A stretch of DNA of 64,000 nucleotides, taken from NCBI GenBank assembly GCA_007449985.2, contig VIIQ02000571.1:310001-374000 (forward strand), written 5' to 3'. The position numbers were made by a program, and so were the translations under genes. The DNA is from Desmodesmus armatus. Its lineage: Eukaryota > Chlorophyta > Chlorophyceae > Sphaeropleales > Scenedesmaceae. Shown piece after piece: positions 1 to 11,516 of this stretch; position 1 is the first letter of the stretch, and every line of letters begins with the position of its first letter. The notes under the pieces were generated by a model. The model was not told the DNA's origin and searched no databases. It saw only the letters and a list, made by a program, of their open reading frames with translations.

Positions 1-3000
1 GTGCAGGTCTGCTTTGACTGTCCTGCCAAGAACCCCACTTGGGCATCTGTGCCCTATGGGGTGTACATATGCCTTGCCTGTGCAGGCATCCACCGCAGCC
101 TGGGTGTACATATCAGCTTCGTCAGGTACGTGGCGATGGCTGCCGGCAATGCTCCTGCCAGGGTTGAAGGGTCTCAACAGCTGCACAGACGTGACGTTGT
201 GTGTTGTTCACTGCAGGTCCACCACCCTGGACACCTGGACAGAGGAGCAGCTGCGGGTGAGCAGTAGGCGTTGTTGCCCAGCACATACACCCCTGCTTCT
301 ACTGCTGCGGGCGTGCAGCAACACTCATGGCATGCATCGTTTATGCGATACTGATACCTTCTTGGTTGTCTTGCAGTTGATGGCAGTTGGTGGCAACCAC
401 AAAGCCCGCCAGTTCTTCAAGCAGCACGGCTGGGATGAGCTAGGGTCAGACAAGATCGAGGGCAAGGTAACTGTGCTGGCGCTAGTCACTCCCGCCCTGC
501 TTGGTGGCACGCCACACAGCATGTGACATGCTGTCATCAACCACGTCTTGCTAGCTGCAGTCTGGCAGTAATTGCCAAACTGCCGGTCCTGTCTGGCAAA
601 TACGAACCAGGAAGCAGCAACTGGCCAAGTTTTGCTGTGCTGTGCTGTGTCTTGCATCCTGCTTGGGAGCCATGCACTGGTAGTCATCTTGTCCCTTGCT
701 GTCTAATGCTGCAGTACACATCTCGTGCAGCTCAGCTGTACCGCCAGCAGCTGGAGAAGGAGGCTGTCAAGTACAGGTGGGCGACAGAGGATGATCTCGT
801 GCTGGGGTGTGCAGACACACTTGATGTTTCGGTTGTGGGCATCCTGTGCGCATGCCATGCAGATTGGTAGAATGCATGTGTTGCTTCTCATGATAGGATG
901 CACTATGTCATGATGGCATGCACTGCTCAACACATGTGTGTGCTGACCGCTTGTTGCACATGCAGTCCGGCAGTTCCCGCAGATTCAGCTGGCAGCAGCG
1001 CCAGCGACCTGACAGCAGCAGGAGCCGCAGGCGGCAGTGCCCTGAGACCAGCTGTTGCTAGCAAGCCAGGTGAGCTAGAACCCAGGACAGCTGTGGCGCA
1101 GGCAATTGGGATGGCAGCTGTTCAGGACAACTGTGCATGTCGGGGTTTGAATCGTTCCAACAGCACTCTAATGCGTCACCAGCTGTTGGTGGCCACTCAC
1201 CAATAGCAGCAGCAGGCTATGCGTGGGAGCTCTTGGCTTGCCTGCTCATAATGGCAGACGTTGTTGCGCTGTCGTTGCACTCTCCAAGAAGATGGTGTCT
1301 TAGCAGTGCTGTTCACCAGCAGCATGCATTATGTTGAGCTGGTCACACCCTAGTCACACAATCCTGGGGTTGACGGTGCCTGGTCTTTCGTCGCCTGCAG
1401 CCTCGCGCTTGGTGCAGCCGCGCAAGACAAGTGGCAAGCTGGGTGGTGGCCTAGGTGTGAAGAAGCTCGAAACCAAGGTGGATGAAACACTGTTCGAGCA
1501 GGCCCCAGCTGCACCAGAGCCCCCCAAGCCAGCAGCACCCTCACCAGAGGCAGCAGCGGCTGACACATCCGCGCAGACCGGCAGCACCAGCAGCAGCTCA
1601 CGCTTTGCGTACGACTCCCTCACGGCTGCTGCGCCGAGCGCAGGAGGCAGCAGCGGGGGTGCAGCAGGCGGCAGCGCAGCAGCTGCGCGCGGTAAGGACG
1701 GGCACTTGACGCTAGGCCTAAGCAATGACGACTTCTTCAAGGACCCTCTGAGCAACAGGGGTCTTGCAGGCAGCAGGCCAGGCAGTGGGCAGTACGGGGG
1801 CTACGGGGGCGGCATGGCAGGGGGTGCGGCAGCTGGCAGGGCAGAGGCGGAGCCGATCGCACAGAAGAAGTTTGGCAATGCCAAGGCCATCTCATCCAAG
1901 TAGGTGGTGCACTCGGGAAGGGATTGATATGCAGGCTGCACATGCTGTGCGTGGTGTTTGCGTTTATGCAGTTGCACAGCCATCTTCTTGAATTTGGTGG
2001 TTTACAATGGGCTGTTTGTGTTGCACAGCAGGCTCCACATAGTGTTGACACGGTTGTTTTGTGGCCACGAGCAGAGCTGACATGCCAGGACAATACGCTT
2101 GTGCAGCAGTGCATGCTCCCTGTCGATTGTACATTGGTAGCTTGAACAAGAAGCTGGCTGTGTTTGCTGGGCCTTTAGCAAAACTGAGGACAATCTGCAA
2201 AACCTGCTCTGTCCCTGCAACCTGCTCTGTCTCAACCAACCTGGCCTCCTCTGATTGGACCTGCGATTTCCACGAACTGGGACAAACACAACCAGCCCTA
2301 TCCTGCCCGTCGTACAACCCACCTTGCCCCCCCCCCTGACGTGCCCTTCTCTGCCTGGCCTGCAGGGACTTTGAGGACAACTCTCGCGAGGGCGACATGG
2401 AGAAGAATGCGCGGCTGTCCCGCTTCACGGGCGCGTCAGCCATCTCTTCGGACGCCTACTTCAACAGGGCGCAGTCTGGCGGGGCCGAGGGGGCATCAGG
2501 GGGCGGCGGCGGTGGCGGCGGCGGAGGCATGGGCGGTGGTGGTGGCGGCGGCCCTGGTGGCCGGGGGCAGTACGGTCAGGACATGGACCTCACAGCGGCA
2601 GAGTTGGTCAACAGGCTGTCCTTCCATGTGAGTTGGTTGAGTCAGTTCAGTGGGTGCGCAGATCATAGGCGGGTGCGTGCTGAGGGTTTTGGCTAGGGCA
2701 CTGTGCATCCAGATAGGGAGAGGGGGTGACTGTGTGCACAGGCAGGGGGTGTGCTTGTGTGGCATGGGTGGCGGTGGTGGTGGCAGCGGCCCTGGTGGTC
2801 GTGGGCAGTATGGACAGGACATGGACCTCACAGCAGCGGAGCTGGTCAACAGGCTGTCCTTCCATGTGAGTTTGTTGGCAGGGGGTGCGCAGGTCTGCAC
2901 ATGACGGTCTGTGTTGCCAGACTTGTCACTGATCACTATTCACTATTTGTGTTGCATTCACAGTAATTGCATATCAGGGTACAGGCAAATGCGTACCGGG

Positions 3001-3545
3001 GGTTGCCAAATTTGATCAGCATCCAGATAGGCAAGGGGGGTGGCTGTTTGTGTGCACAGGCAGGGGTTGTGCAGGTACTAGTGTGGCGTGGTGTAGAGAG
3101 GCAGTGACGTGTGCTGCACACTGACATGGCTGTGGCGTGTGCAACGAGTTGGCCGCCTGGGTGGCGCGTGCTGGTTTCTTGGCATCGCAGTGAGACCACT
3201 TGCCTTGTGTGATGAAACATGGTGATTGCGTTTGCTTTGAGAGTGGATTTGTTGGGCTTCAGTCTCCCTGTAGTTGGTGTTTTCAGCACCTAGGCCGTTA
3301 GCATGTTGTCCACCGTGTTTTGCCTGCCTGGCTCTTTTCACTTAGTTGCTGCTTTTCCTCGGTTCCTTCATGTGCCCACCCTTTGCTTGTGGCTCACCGT
3401 GTTTGTGTCCGTGTGTGCTGAACCTGCGTGTGCTGACCTGCAGGCCAAGCAGGACATGGAGCAGGTGAAGCAGATGGCCAGCGGTGCAGTGAACAAACTC
3501 AGCAACATGGCAGGGCGCTTCATGAACGACCTCAGCAGGTACTGA
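1..3545 (+). CDS. ArfGAP-domain protein (ArfGAP2/3 / plant AGD8-10 type), 5' partial
   Basis: GTPase-activating protein for ARF small GTPases in COPI/Golgi traffic (family knowledge). Exons in phase: 1-125, 217-256, 377-466, 715-776, 966-1069, 1401-1899, 2366-2627, 3444-3545 (TGA 3543-3545). The first exon carries the C4 zinc finger (CX2CX16CX2C, from CFDC to CLAC) followed by GIHRSLGVH with the catalytic arginine finger. Exon 3 reads [17 protein letters not shown] and exon 4 [11 protein letters not shown], both typical of ArfGAP2/3. The exon at 1401 ([14 protein letters not shown]) and the end of that exon into 2366 (KAISSK...SAISSDAYF) match the ArfGAP2/3 C-terminal region. The start codon lies upstream of the window; base 1 (GTG) is internal. 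The tail [19 protein letters not shown] may be amphipathic. A 40-codon duplicated exon at 2746-2865 could be included in frame. Confidence 0.9.
2746..2865 (+). repeat. Duplicated in-frame cassette exon inside the ArfGAP gene
   Basis: This segment copies the end of the exon at 2366-2627, from the Gly-rich run through [18 protein letters not shown] and the following GTGAGT donor. It has its own acceptor (CAG at 2743-2745). It is 120 nt long, starts and ends in phase 0 and is stop-free, so it can be spliced in as 40 extra codons. A further partial copy of its upstream intron (the sequence around the acceptor) recurs near 3020-3070. Whether it is used in mRNA is unknown. Confidence 0.75.
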
Positions 3546-5222
3546 GGCACTGCGCCACAGGCACTGCAGCATGAGCGATGCAGCACATGGGTTGCAGCAC
3601 ACGCACAGCAGCACATGCGATGCAGCACAAACACCGCAGCACACGCAGCGCACCACAGGCAACGCAGCACAGGCACCGCAGTGTGTGAGCATCTGGCAGA
3701 ATCAGGCAAGCTACGTTTGGGCTGTGGCAGCACCGGGTTGGGGCTGTTCATTGCCGCACTGGGGACTGCCGGTCGGCTTCTCTCAGCAGGCGGCTCAGCA
3801 GGCCTGTTGGTGACAATGGGGCCCTTGTCAGCACTGAGGTTGGACCTGTATCAGCAGCGGACAGGGGAGCAGTGCAGGGAGGGAGTGCATCAACAGGTAG
3901 CTGGTGGACTTCCCACTCAACATAGCGCAGGTGGCCAAATGGAGAGCAGTCACTTCACAGCCTTGATGCTGCAGAGGCAGCAGGCCGTCGCACTGTCGTT
4001 GCAGTGGGTTGTTGCAGTGGGTCACTATACGTAGGCTGATGGAGTGACAGCAGCGGTGTCTGCCTCTGCTGTACAGCTTGCATGCAGTAGTCGAGTTGTT
4101 GGTGTTCGTCATGATGGCAGCAGGGTTGCTGTGAGCGGGGGGTTGCAGAGTCTGTCTGTTTGGTGCAGCTTGGGTTTGCTGATCGGCACTCTTTGTGCAC
4201 AAGGATCGGTCGAGCTTCAGTGCCAATGACACAGCTGGTGTGGCTGGGTGAGCTGGTTTGTAAGTGACCAGAGCAACATGGATGGGGCACCCCCAATGTC
4301 TGGCCTGGGCATAGACTAGAGACTGGGTACAGCAGAGCTGACAGGGGTGTGGTGCTCCCTGGTTGGAGCTGGAGGCAATGTCTGGTTCATGTTTGTGCAC
4401 ACAAGTTCCTGGCCGGTCCTGCATGTATTTGTTTTCCCCCTGCTCAGTGCTGAGCCAATGGGCGGCGTCGAATAAAGGCAGCTGCTCAGGAGTGAGATTG
4501 ATTGTGACAACCTGCGTTCTAGCAGGCCAGTATAACAGCAACAAGATTCAAAGCACGAGGGGAGGTGTGCGCGTTTGCGCGTCCTGCGCCCGCCATATGT
4601 GGCACCGCCACATGCCTGGGGCATGAGTGGTGGTGACTGCCTCCCTTGTGCTACGGTAATGTGTGGGAGTGAGTGCTGCCAGGCAACACCCGCCGCTGCC
4701 GGGTGTGCCCATGTTGAACATTTGGAATGTAATGTCGACTCTTGCAGGAAAGTGAGGCTCTTGGGCCCTCTGTCTGGCTGAGGTTAAAGCAGACAGGCTG
4801 GCAGGGGCCCCCTGCCAGGGGTCCTTCGGCCAGCTCCCCAGGGCAACAGCCACTGCAGCTGGCTCCTGCAATCCTGTTGCTGGCTGTCCTGTCACAAAGG
4901 GCGGTGGCATGGCAACTTCCTTGAAATTTGAAAAAGGGGGTAACGCAAGCGATTACTCCTGTGACCACCAGGCAATACACGTCGCCACTCAACACGTAAC
5001 TGGACGAGAACAGCATAGGCAAGCCGTTTGCTGCAACGTCTGCCTCAAGCATCCCAAACCTACTGTTGTCCCTGTTCGCTGACGCTGCTGACCTAGACCC
5101 GAGCTCAAGCCTCAGAGCTGCAGCACAGCAGCCAGCAAGTGAACCTCAACTACACTTGAGACAGGCTGGGATTCTCCCAAGCAGCACGTTCAACCAGCAC
5201 TCAGCGAGGCAGCAGCAGCAAG
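3546..5222 (+). other. Intergenic / ArfGAP 3' region
   Basis: No reading frame here has recognisable protein content or paired splice sites. The first ~130 bases after the ArfGAP stop are a degenerate run built on GCAGCACA. TGTAA candidates occur near 4259 and 4728. The end of the stretch is probably the desaturase promoter and 5' UTR. Confidence 0.5.
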
Positions 5223-7266
5223 ATGGCTCTCAGCACACACGCAAAGTCACTGCAGCAGGGCGCCAAGTTGGGTGAGTGATACAGCCATTTACGCCAATAA
5301 TGAAGTTGAGCTCTGCCATTCATGCGTTGAGTGCACGTTGCAGCCGTAACGCCAGGGGACAGAATGGCTGAGCATGAGGCCCAGATCATGCCGTTACGTT
5401 CACCCTATACGGTTTTTCTTTTCAATGGCATGCAGGCACATCACCCGGGCGCCTGTCAGGGTCAGGACTGTGCAGTGCCGTGCCATCGCAGCACCAGCCA
5501 AGGAGGCCCCCGCTCAGCCAGCCCAGGGCCCGATCATAATGAACGGCCAGATCCTGCACTCATCCACACAGAAGCAGCTGGAGATTGTGAGGGGCCTTGG
5601 CAAGTCTGGCTACTTGCAGAAAGCGGTGAGTGACACCTCTACCACAACAGCAGTAGTCGCTGACAGATGCACCTGCAACAGTGTCTGGTCTACCTAGCAA
5701 CAGCTGCTGAACAAGACGTGCTGCTGCAGGTGCTGCCCCTGCTGAAGACTGGTACACAGGCATGGCAGCCATCAGACTTCCTGCCTGAGTCCAGCGACCC
5801 AGATTTCGAGGACAAGGTGTGTTTTGTGTGGGGTTGTGCGAGCATGCCAGTGATAGGGCCCACTGCCGTGGTTGCTTCAAGGCATTTGCAGTTCCCAGCT
5901 TGCTACACACAAGATCAGCATGCTAGCAGCAGCGGGAGGTGCCTGTCTGGATGGTAGGGCGCAGTTGGTGGTATCCTTGCAGCATCACCATGCAGCATGA
6001 CCTGAGTGTGTCTGTGCTGTTGGCAGGTGCGTGCGCTGCGCAAGAGGGCAGCAGGCCTGCCCGACGACTATCTGGTGGTCTTTGCGGGTGAGTTGCCAGG
6101 TGTAAGCCAGCAGTAGCGGTTGGTGGTAGCTCTTTCCAGAGAGCCACAGCTGTAGCTGCAGCTGCAATCGTACAGACACTGCCAGCAGCCGCCCAGGCCC
6201 ACTTTGCTGCGTGGGTGTCTTGGCAGCAACAGCAGCAAACATACATGCAGCTCTGGCACACCAGCAAGCAGTGGCTCACGGTCATAATGGTTTCGTCTCC
6301 TGCTCCCCCTCCTTGTAACTCTCTCTGCAGGCGACATGATCACAGAGGAGGCGCTCCCCACGTACATGGCCATGCTCAACACACTGGACGGTGTGCGTGA
6401 CGAGACCGGTGCCTCACCCACCCCCTGGGCCCAGTGGACGCGCCTGTGGACTGCTGAGGAGAACAGGCACGGAGACCTCATGAGCAAGTACATCTACCTT
6501 ACCGGCAGGTGCGTTTACACATGGATGGGGTTTCAGGCTTATGGGCTGGGGTTGTGAGGGTGGTGGGTCGGGGTGAAGGTGTTGAAGAGCAGGATCATGG
6601 GCTGGGGTTTGAGGGTGGTGGGGTCGGGTCAAGGTGTTGAAGAGCAGGAAAGCAAATAAACCTTGTCCCCTGCACATCTTATGACGCTCAAGGCGGGCAC
6701 CAGCAGGCAGAGGAGCTTGTCGGGCTTGGGTCCATGCAGCAGCCAGGGTAGGTGTGCAGAAGCATGTGTTGAGGGTGGTTCTGAGCAGCAGCTAGTTGGG
6801 CCCATGTCGCTGCTGCTGGTTGGCTGCCAGGGTTATATAGCTCGCTGTGGCTGTGCAGGTTTCCTGCAGCGGTGTGTGCAGTGGGCCCCGTTGGTTGGAG
6901 TGTGACGCATTGTGTTGAGCCCCACTGTGTGTCTGGGTATCCTTGCCAGCTTGCTGCAGGCTGGGCCAAGTTGCATCAGTCTGCGCAGTGTGTTTTTTTG
7001 ACGAGAGTGAGAGTGTTTGTGGTGCATTGTGTTGAGGCTGTGTGTCTGGGTATCCTTGCCGTTTGTCTGCAGGGTGAACATGAAGGCGATTGAGGTCACC
7101 ATCCACAACCTGATTGCCAGCGGCATGGACCCCAAGACAGAGAACAACGCATACCTGGGCTTCATCTACACCAGCTTCCAGGAGCGCGCAACCAAGGTGG
7201 GTGTGGCTCGTGCATTGAATGCAGAGTTTCCAAACCGTCGTGCGTGTGTGTGTGTGTGGGGGGGGT

Positions 7267-7298
<32 letters not shown>

Positions 7299-9065
7299 GG
7301 GTGGGTGGGGGGGGACTTCAGAAGGGTGATTTTTTCTGGTTGATTGGGTGGTGGATCAGCGGACTCAGTTAGGGATGAGCAGTGGCTGGTGAGCATGGCA
7401 CCCAATGTATGGGGGGTCCAGAAGCTTACCGTGGTGATGGGTTTGAGGGGTGGGTTGCAAGGGCGGCATGGGATCTTGTTTGGGGCTTTGCGGCTGGCTG
7501 GCGCAACATATGATGTGTCTTTCTTACCATGCGTGTGTGCAGATCTCCCACGGCAACACCGCCCGCCATGCCCTGGAGCATGGTGATGATGTGCTGGCCA
7601 AGATCTGTGGTACCATCGCGTCAGACGAGGGCCGCCATGAGCAGGCATACCAGCGCGTAAGTATCAAGCACGCCGCAGCACCAGTCCACAGCAATAGTTC
7701 ACAGCAGTAGCTACAGCTCACACCAGCAGCAGGAGCTAGCCACCAGCAGGGGCGTTGGCAGGAGCTAGCCACCAGCAGGGGCGTTGGAAGCTGGTCAACA
7801 GGGAACTGGGGGTTGGGTGGGTTCAGCAGTAGGAATGACATGGTAGCTGCGAAGCTTGGACATATGCAGGAGTTGAGTAGCAGCATGGGCACGATGATCG
7901 CTGGCGTACACTCGCTCGTGCTCTTGATGTTGTGGGTACTGCTCGAGCAGCATGGTTGCTTGAGTGGGGTGCCTTTCAATCGGCCTGGTCGTGACCCTGC
8001 CGTGCTGTGTCGTGCTGTGCATCATGCGTGCAGATCATTGATGCCATCTTTGAACAGGATCCCGACGGTGCCACCCTGGCATTTGCAGACATGATGAAGA
8101 AGCAGATTGTCATGCCAGCACACTTGATGGATGACGGCAGGCATGAGGAGACAAACAAGGGACGCAACCTGTTTGCGGTAAGTGGACATGGCAGCATCCT
8201 GCACAGGAGCTGCTTGCATGATGGGGCCCCAGCACATGCTGGGAGCTAACAGGTTCATTTTCCTGCCCGGAGTCTAGGACATCCTTCCATGGGTGTAGTG
8301 CATGCACCATGGCAGCCTTTGAGGCCTGAAAAAGGCGGGTTTTTGACACATGCTGATGTGCACCTGTTCGTTTGCTGCTGCTGCATGTGCAGGACTTCTC
8401 ATCTGTTGCTGAGAAGACCGGCACGTACACCGCCTTTGACTATGCTGACATCATGGAGCATCTGGCAAAGCGCTGGAAGCTGGCTGACCGCACAGACCTG
8501 ACAGGAGAGGTGAGCTGCCTGCAGGAACAGCGCACAAATAACTCATTATTTGTGTTCTTTCTAAAAAAGCTTAGCACCATCCAGCACTGCCTGAAATACC
8601 ATGGGCACACCAGCACACACAGCAGTACAAAGACAGAGTATGCTACAACTCAAAATTGCCTGTGCATGCTGCCGTGGGACACTAGAAGGTGACACTTGGC
8701 TATTGTATGCATCTGGTCTGTCTGTCGGCAACAAAAGGCATGTTGTGTCACAGACACCCAGCACACAGGTGGTTGCCGAGAGTTGCGCGTGGTCTCCGTT
8801 CGGACCGGGTTTGTTGGGTCCAGGGGTGCATGATCTGGACGTCCCCATCCCCTGTCGTTCCCTCTCTCACCGCTGCATGTTACTCCTGCCTCTTCCGTCC
8901 CATCCCCACCCGTTCCTGCAGGCCTGTGAAGCAGCAGAGTACCTGACCAAGCTGCCAGACCGCATCCGCAAGCTCAGTGAGCGCGCTGCAGCACGCAAGG
9001 CGAGGACCAAGGGCGCTATGGCAAACTTTGCCTGGGTGTTTGACAGGCCCGTTGAGCTGGTGTAA
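5223..9065 (+). CDS. FAB2: Plastid stearoyl-ACP desaturase (acyl-[ACP] Delta9-desaturase)
   Basis: Soluble di-iron enzyme inserting the first double bond into stearoyl-ACP in the chloroplast stroma. Exons: 5223-5266, 5436-5625, 5730-5816, 6027-6087, 6331-6508, 7073-7196, 7543-7656, 8034-8177, 8393-8509, 8922-9065 (TAA). They sum to 1203 nt, 400 aa, normal for the family. Hallmarks: [34 protein letters not shown], first iron motif [21 protein letters not shown], second iron motif DEGRHE (usually DEKRH), [16 protein letters not shown]. About the first 50 residues (basic, Ala/Arg-rich) look like a transit peptide. The exon 1 donor is uncertain: the strong GTGAGT at 5272 breaks phase, while GTTGGG at 5267 keeps it; translation could instead start at the ATG at 5425. 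Introns carry a long poly-G tract and short tandem repeats. Confidence 0.93.
6537..6650 (+). repeat. Tandem G-rich repeat in desaturase intron 5
   Basis: Two copies of a ~57-nt unit (gggctggggtt, then gagggtggtgggtcgg, then ggtgttgaagagcagga) lie head to tail in the intron between the exons ending 6508 and starting 7073. No coding content. Confidence 0.7.
7259..7313 (+). repeat. Near-pure poly-G tract in desaturase intron 6
   Basis: About 55 bases that are almost all G, broken by a few T, follow a short GTGTGTG run just inside the intron that begins at 7197. Tracts like this form G-quadruplexes and are often mis-sized in assemblies. Confidence 0.9.
7732..7786 (+). repeat. 27-bp tandem repeat in desaturase intron 7
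   Basis: Two adjacent copies of a 27-nt unit (ggagctagccaccagcag plus gggcgttgg) lie in the intron after the exon ending at 7656. Confidence 0.75.
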
Positions 9066-11516
9066 GGAAGGAAGACAAGCTGCAATGTGTGTATCGGGTC
9101 CTGTTTGTTCCTCATCACGTCGGCAGATGAGTCTGCACTTGGAGCAGCGGCGTTGGGAGCAGCGGTTGTGGCTGCAGCAGCCACAGCTAGCGGTTCTGCG
9201 CTTGCATAGCTTGAAGTTTCCTGCAGCTGGCAAGCCCCTCATTTGTGTGTGCTGACACGGAGGTTGCAACTGTTGATGCTGCACAATCCGAAAGCTTTCC
9301 CTGTGTGAAACCACAGGGTTGCATCGGGTGCTGTTGGTGTGACAGTGCTGAGGTGGCTGAGGAGCTTTGATCATCTGGTGGTCATGGGCAGTGGGTTGTT
9401 TGTCGTGTGTGGTGGTGGGTGTGATCTGTGTTTGTTGTTGGTCGATGCTTTCTTGTTGTTCAGGACGGGTGTGGTGCTCTTTCCTGTCACTTTGATGGGT
9501 TGGGCGCTGGGATGCCGTTTGCTGGGCGTCTGGCAGGCTGTTGGCAGCTGCAGGCACTGTTTCCGTAGCTGCTGCTTGCATCCGTGCAGCCACGCTGCTA
9601 AGCAGTAGTGCTGTGCATGCTTGTGGCGCAGCTTGACTTGTCATGGTTTAGTGCAGTGGGTATGTGCTCTTGTTCAGTGGGAGGCTGTGTGTGGCGGCAG
9701 CGGGGGGTAAAGGGAGTGCTGAAGCCCCAGCCTGCTCCTATTGGGGTGCAGTGGAGTGCTGGGGGAAGGGGGTCTTGAGAGAGGTGTTGGCATGCGTGTG
9801 TGCGGCAGCCGGTGCTTGTGATGGCTGCTTGTGTACACGTACAGGAGAGCGGAGAATGATGCAGTGGGGTGTGGATGTGGGTGTTCGGCACCTGCGTGTT
9901 GCGCTCCTGAAGCGTCAGCATGTGTGGAGCAACACTTGTGTACCGTTTGCGAGCATGAGGCACACAGCTTTTCTTGTTGTGCAGTACATGTTGAGCATTG
10001 CCAGTGCATTCAAAGCACTTTGAGAGGCATCATTGCAGCAGTTTGTTTCAGAGGAGGCGTGCGCGTTGTGCTGGGCCGGGGCGAGCTCGCGCCAGCTTGC
10101 ACTGTAGATTGTGTGAGTGCACCAGCAAAGGCGCACCTGCAGTTCTTGCTGGGTGGTTCTTCCAGCTCTGTTTCTGATTGGCCTTTGTCTAAGCGCTTTG
10201 CACATCGTGGCAGAACGAAGCACGTCACTCTCTGCCTGTGCTGGCCTGTCACATAGGTGTTGCTAGGACAATCACACGTGCTGGCAGTGCTGTGCTGGCC
10301 CCGTCTGTGTGTCTCACACTTGCGTGTGTCTGTCCTGTGTCACACCTTGTGGCTCGGCAGCATAAGACAGCACTGGGTGCGGTCCAGTGAATGGCTTGTT
10401 CGTTGGAGTCCTGATCAACGCGCAGCCTGCTGCTATGTGCGTGCCTGTCGGTGCGTCTTTGCCCTGTGGCTACGCATGCGAGTGGTGGGCGGTGTGATTG
10501 CGCCTCTTGCGCTCACGGCACTGTTACGTCAGAGCTTCAATCCAAGCAACTGTGGACTTGTGTGGGCGAGCGCAGGTTTCAAGCCGGTTGCTGGTCAAGA
10601 TGCTTGTCCGGCCTGAGGGATCTCATTTCATTTTGGTTTCACTTTGCCGTGAGAGTTGCAATCCTGTTGTTGCTTGCCAGGGCCTGATGCACATCGGCAC
10701 AGAGTTTACACGGAGGAAAAGAAAGCGCACAAGCTGCTTGTTTTGCTGCATCAACAGGGGTTGAGTAGCCAGAATGTTGATTGTGGGCCCTTGATGGAGG
10801 GGGTTAGGCAGCAGTAGCATAGCCACTGTACCTTGTGCTAGCTGTACATACAAGCTGCGCAGTGGTGTGGTGTGTACCCCTCGCCAGTCAGTGCTGTTGG
10901 CAGCCCAAGCATCCATGCCTCCAATGCGAGGTGCCTATCATGGCATGCACTGTGGCTGCAGGTTGCATCTGGAGTGCCTGCAGGCTTGTTCCTTTCTTTG
11001 GTTGGCGTTGTAATTATATCCAGGACATGTGGCCAAATGTACCTTGAAACCTGGCTGCAGGAGGAACCATACATGCGAGCACACAACCTCAGAAGTCCGC
11101 AGGCAGACGAGGGAAAGCAGCTTGTCGACATCAACAACCTAGCTGAAGGGAACGGCATGCATATGCCAACTTACCACTGGGTAGGCAGTAGAGGGTCATG
11201 CAGTGCAGCCTGTCTCCAGGCCGACATGCCTTCGTATTAAAAGTTGAGATGGCTCATCCATTGCAAACGGTGAACATGCAGCCTTTTACAGTCCTTGTGC
11301 CAGCCTTTCATTGACCAGCCATGCGCTGAACAACGTTGGACTCGCCTGCACGCCAGACGAATGCCACTTGCTTCTGCAATCAAACGGAAGTTGCTTAAGT
11401 AGCCTTTTTGTAAGCAACTTCAATTTTGCGCTTTTCTTCACGCTGTCCAGACGCACGAGGGCCGCTCGCTACGCCATCAGCTCCCCCACACACGCCCCTA
11501 CCAGATCAACGCGATA
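9066..11516 (+). other. Gene-poor stretch between desaturase and F-box/LRR copy A
   Basis: No gene is supported. An open frame at 10872-11240 contains a short hydrophobic stretch and a charged tail, but no family is recognisable and no conserved splice partner is visible. From about 11186 the sequence is the upstream half of the LRR tandem duplication, matching 14130 onward. Confidence 0.45.

Noticed and set aside
9063..9065. Ulvophycean-type code in which TAA/TAG encode Gln
   Set aside because: The desaturase ends at a TAA exactly where family proteins end, and other genes use TAG, TAA and TGA as plausible stops, so the standard code is adequate.
10872..11240. Open frame with a short hydrophobic run and charged tail
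   Set aside because: No family match and no clear start or splice context.
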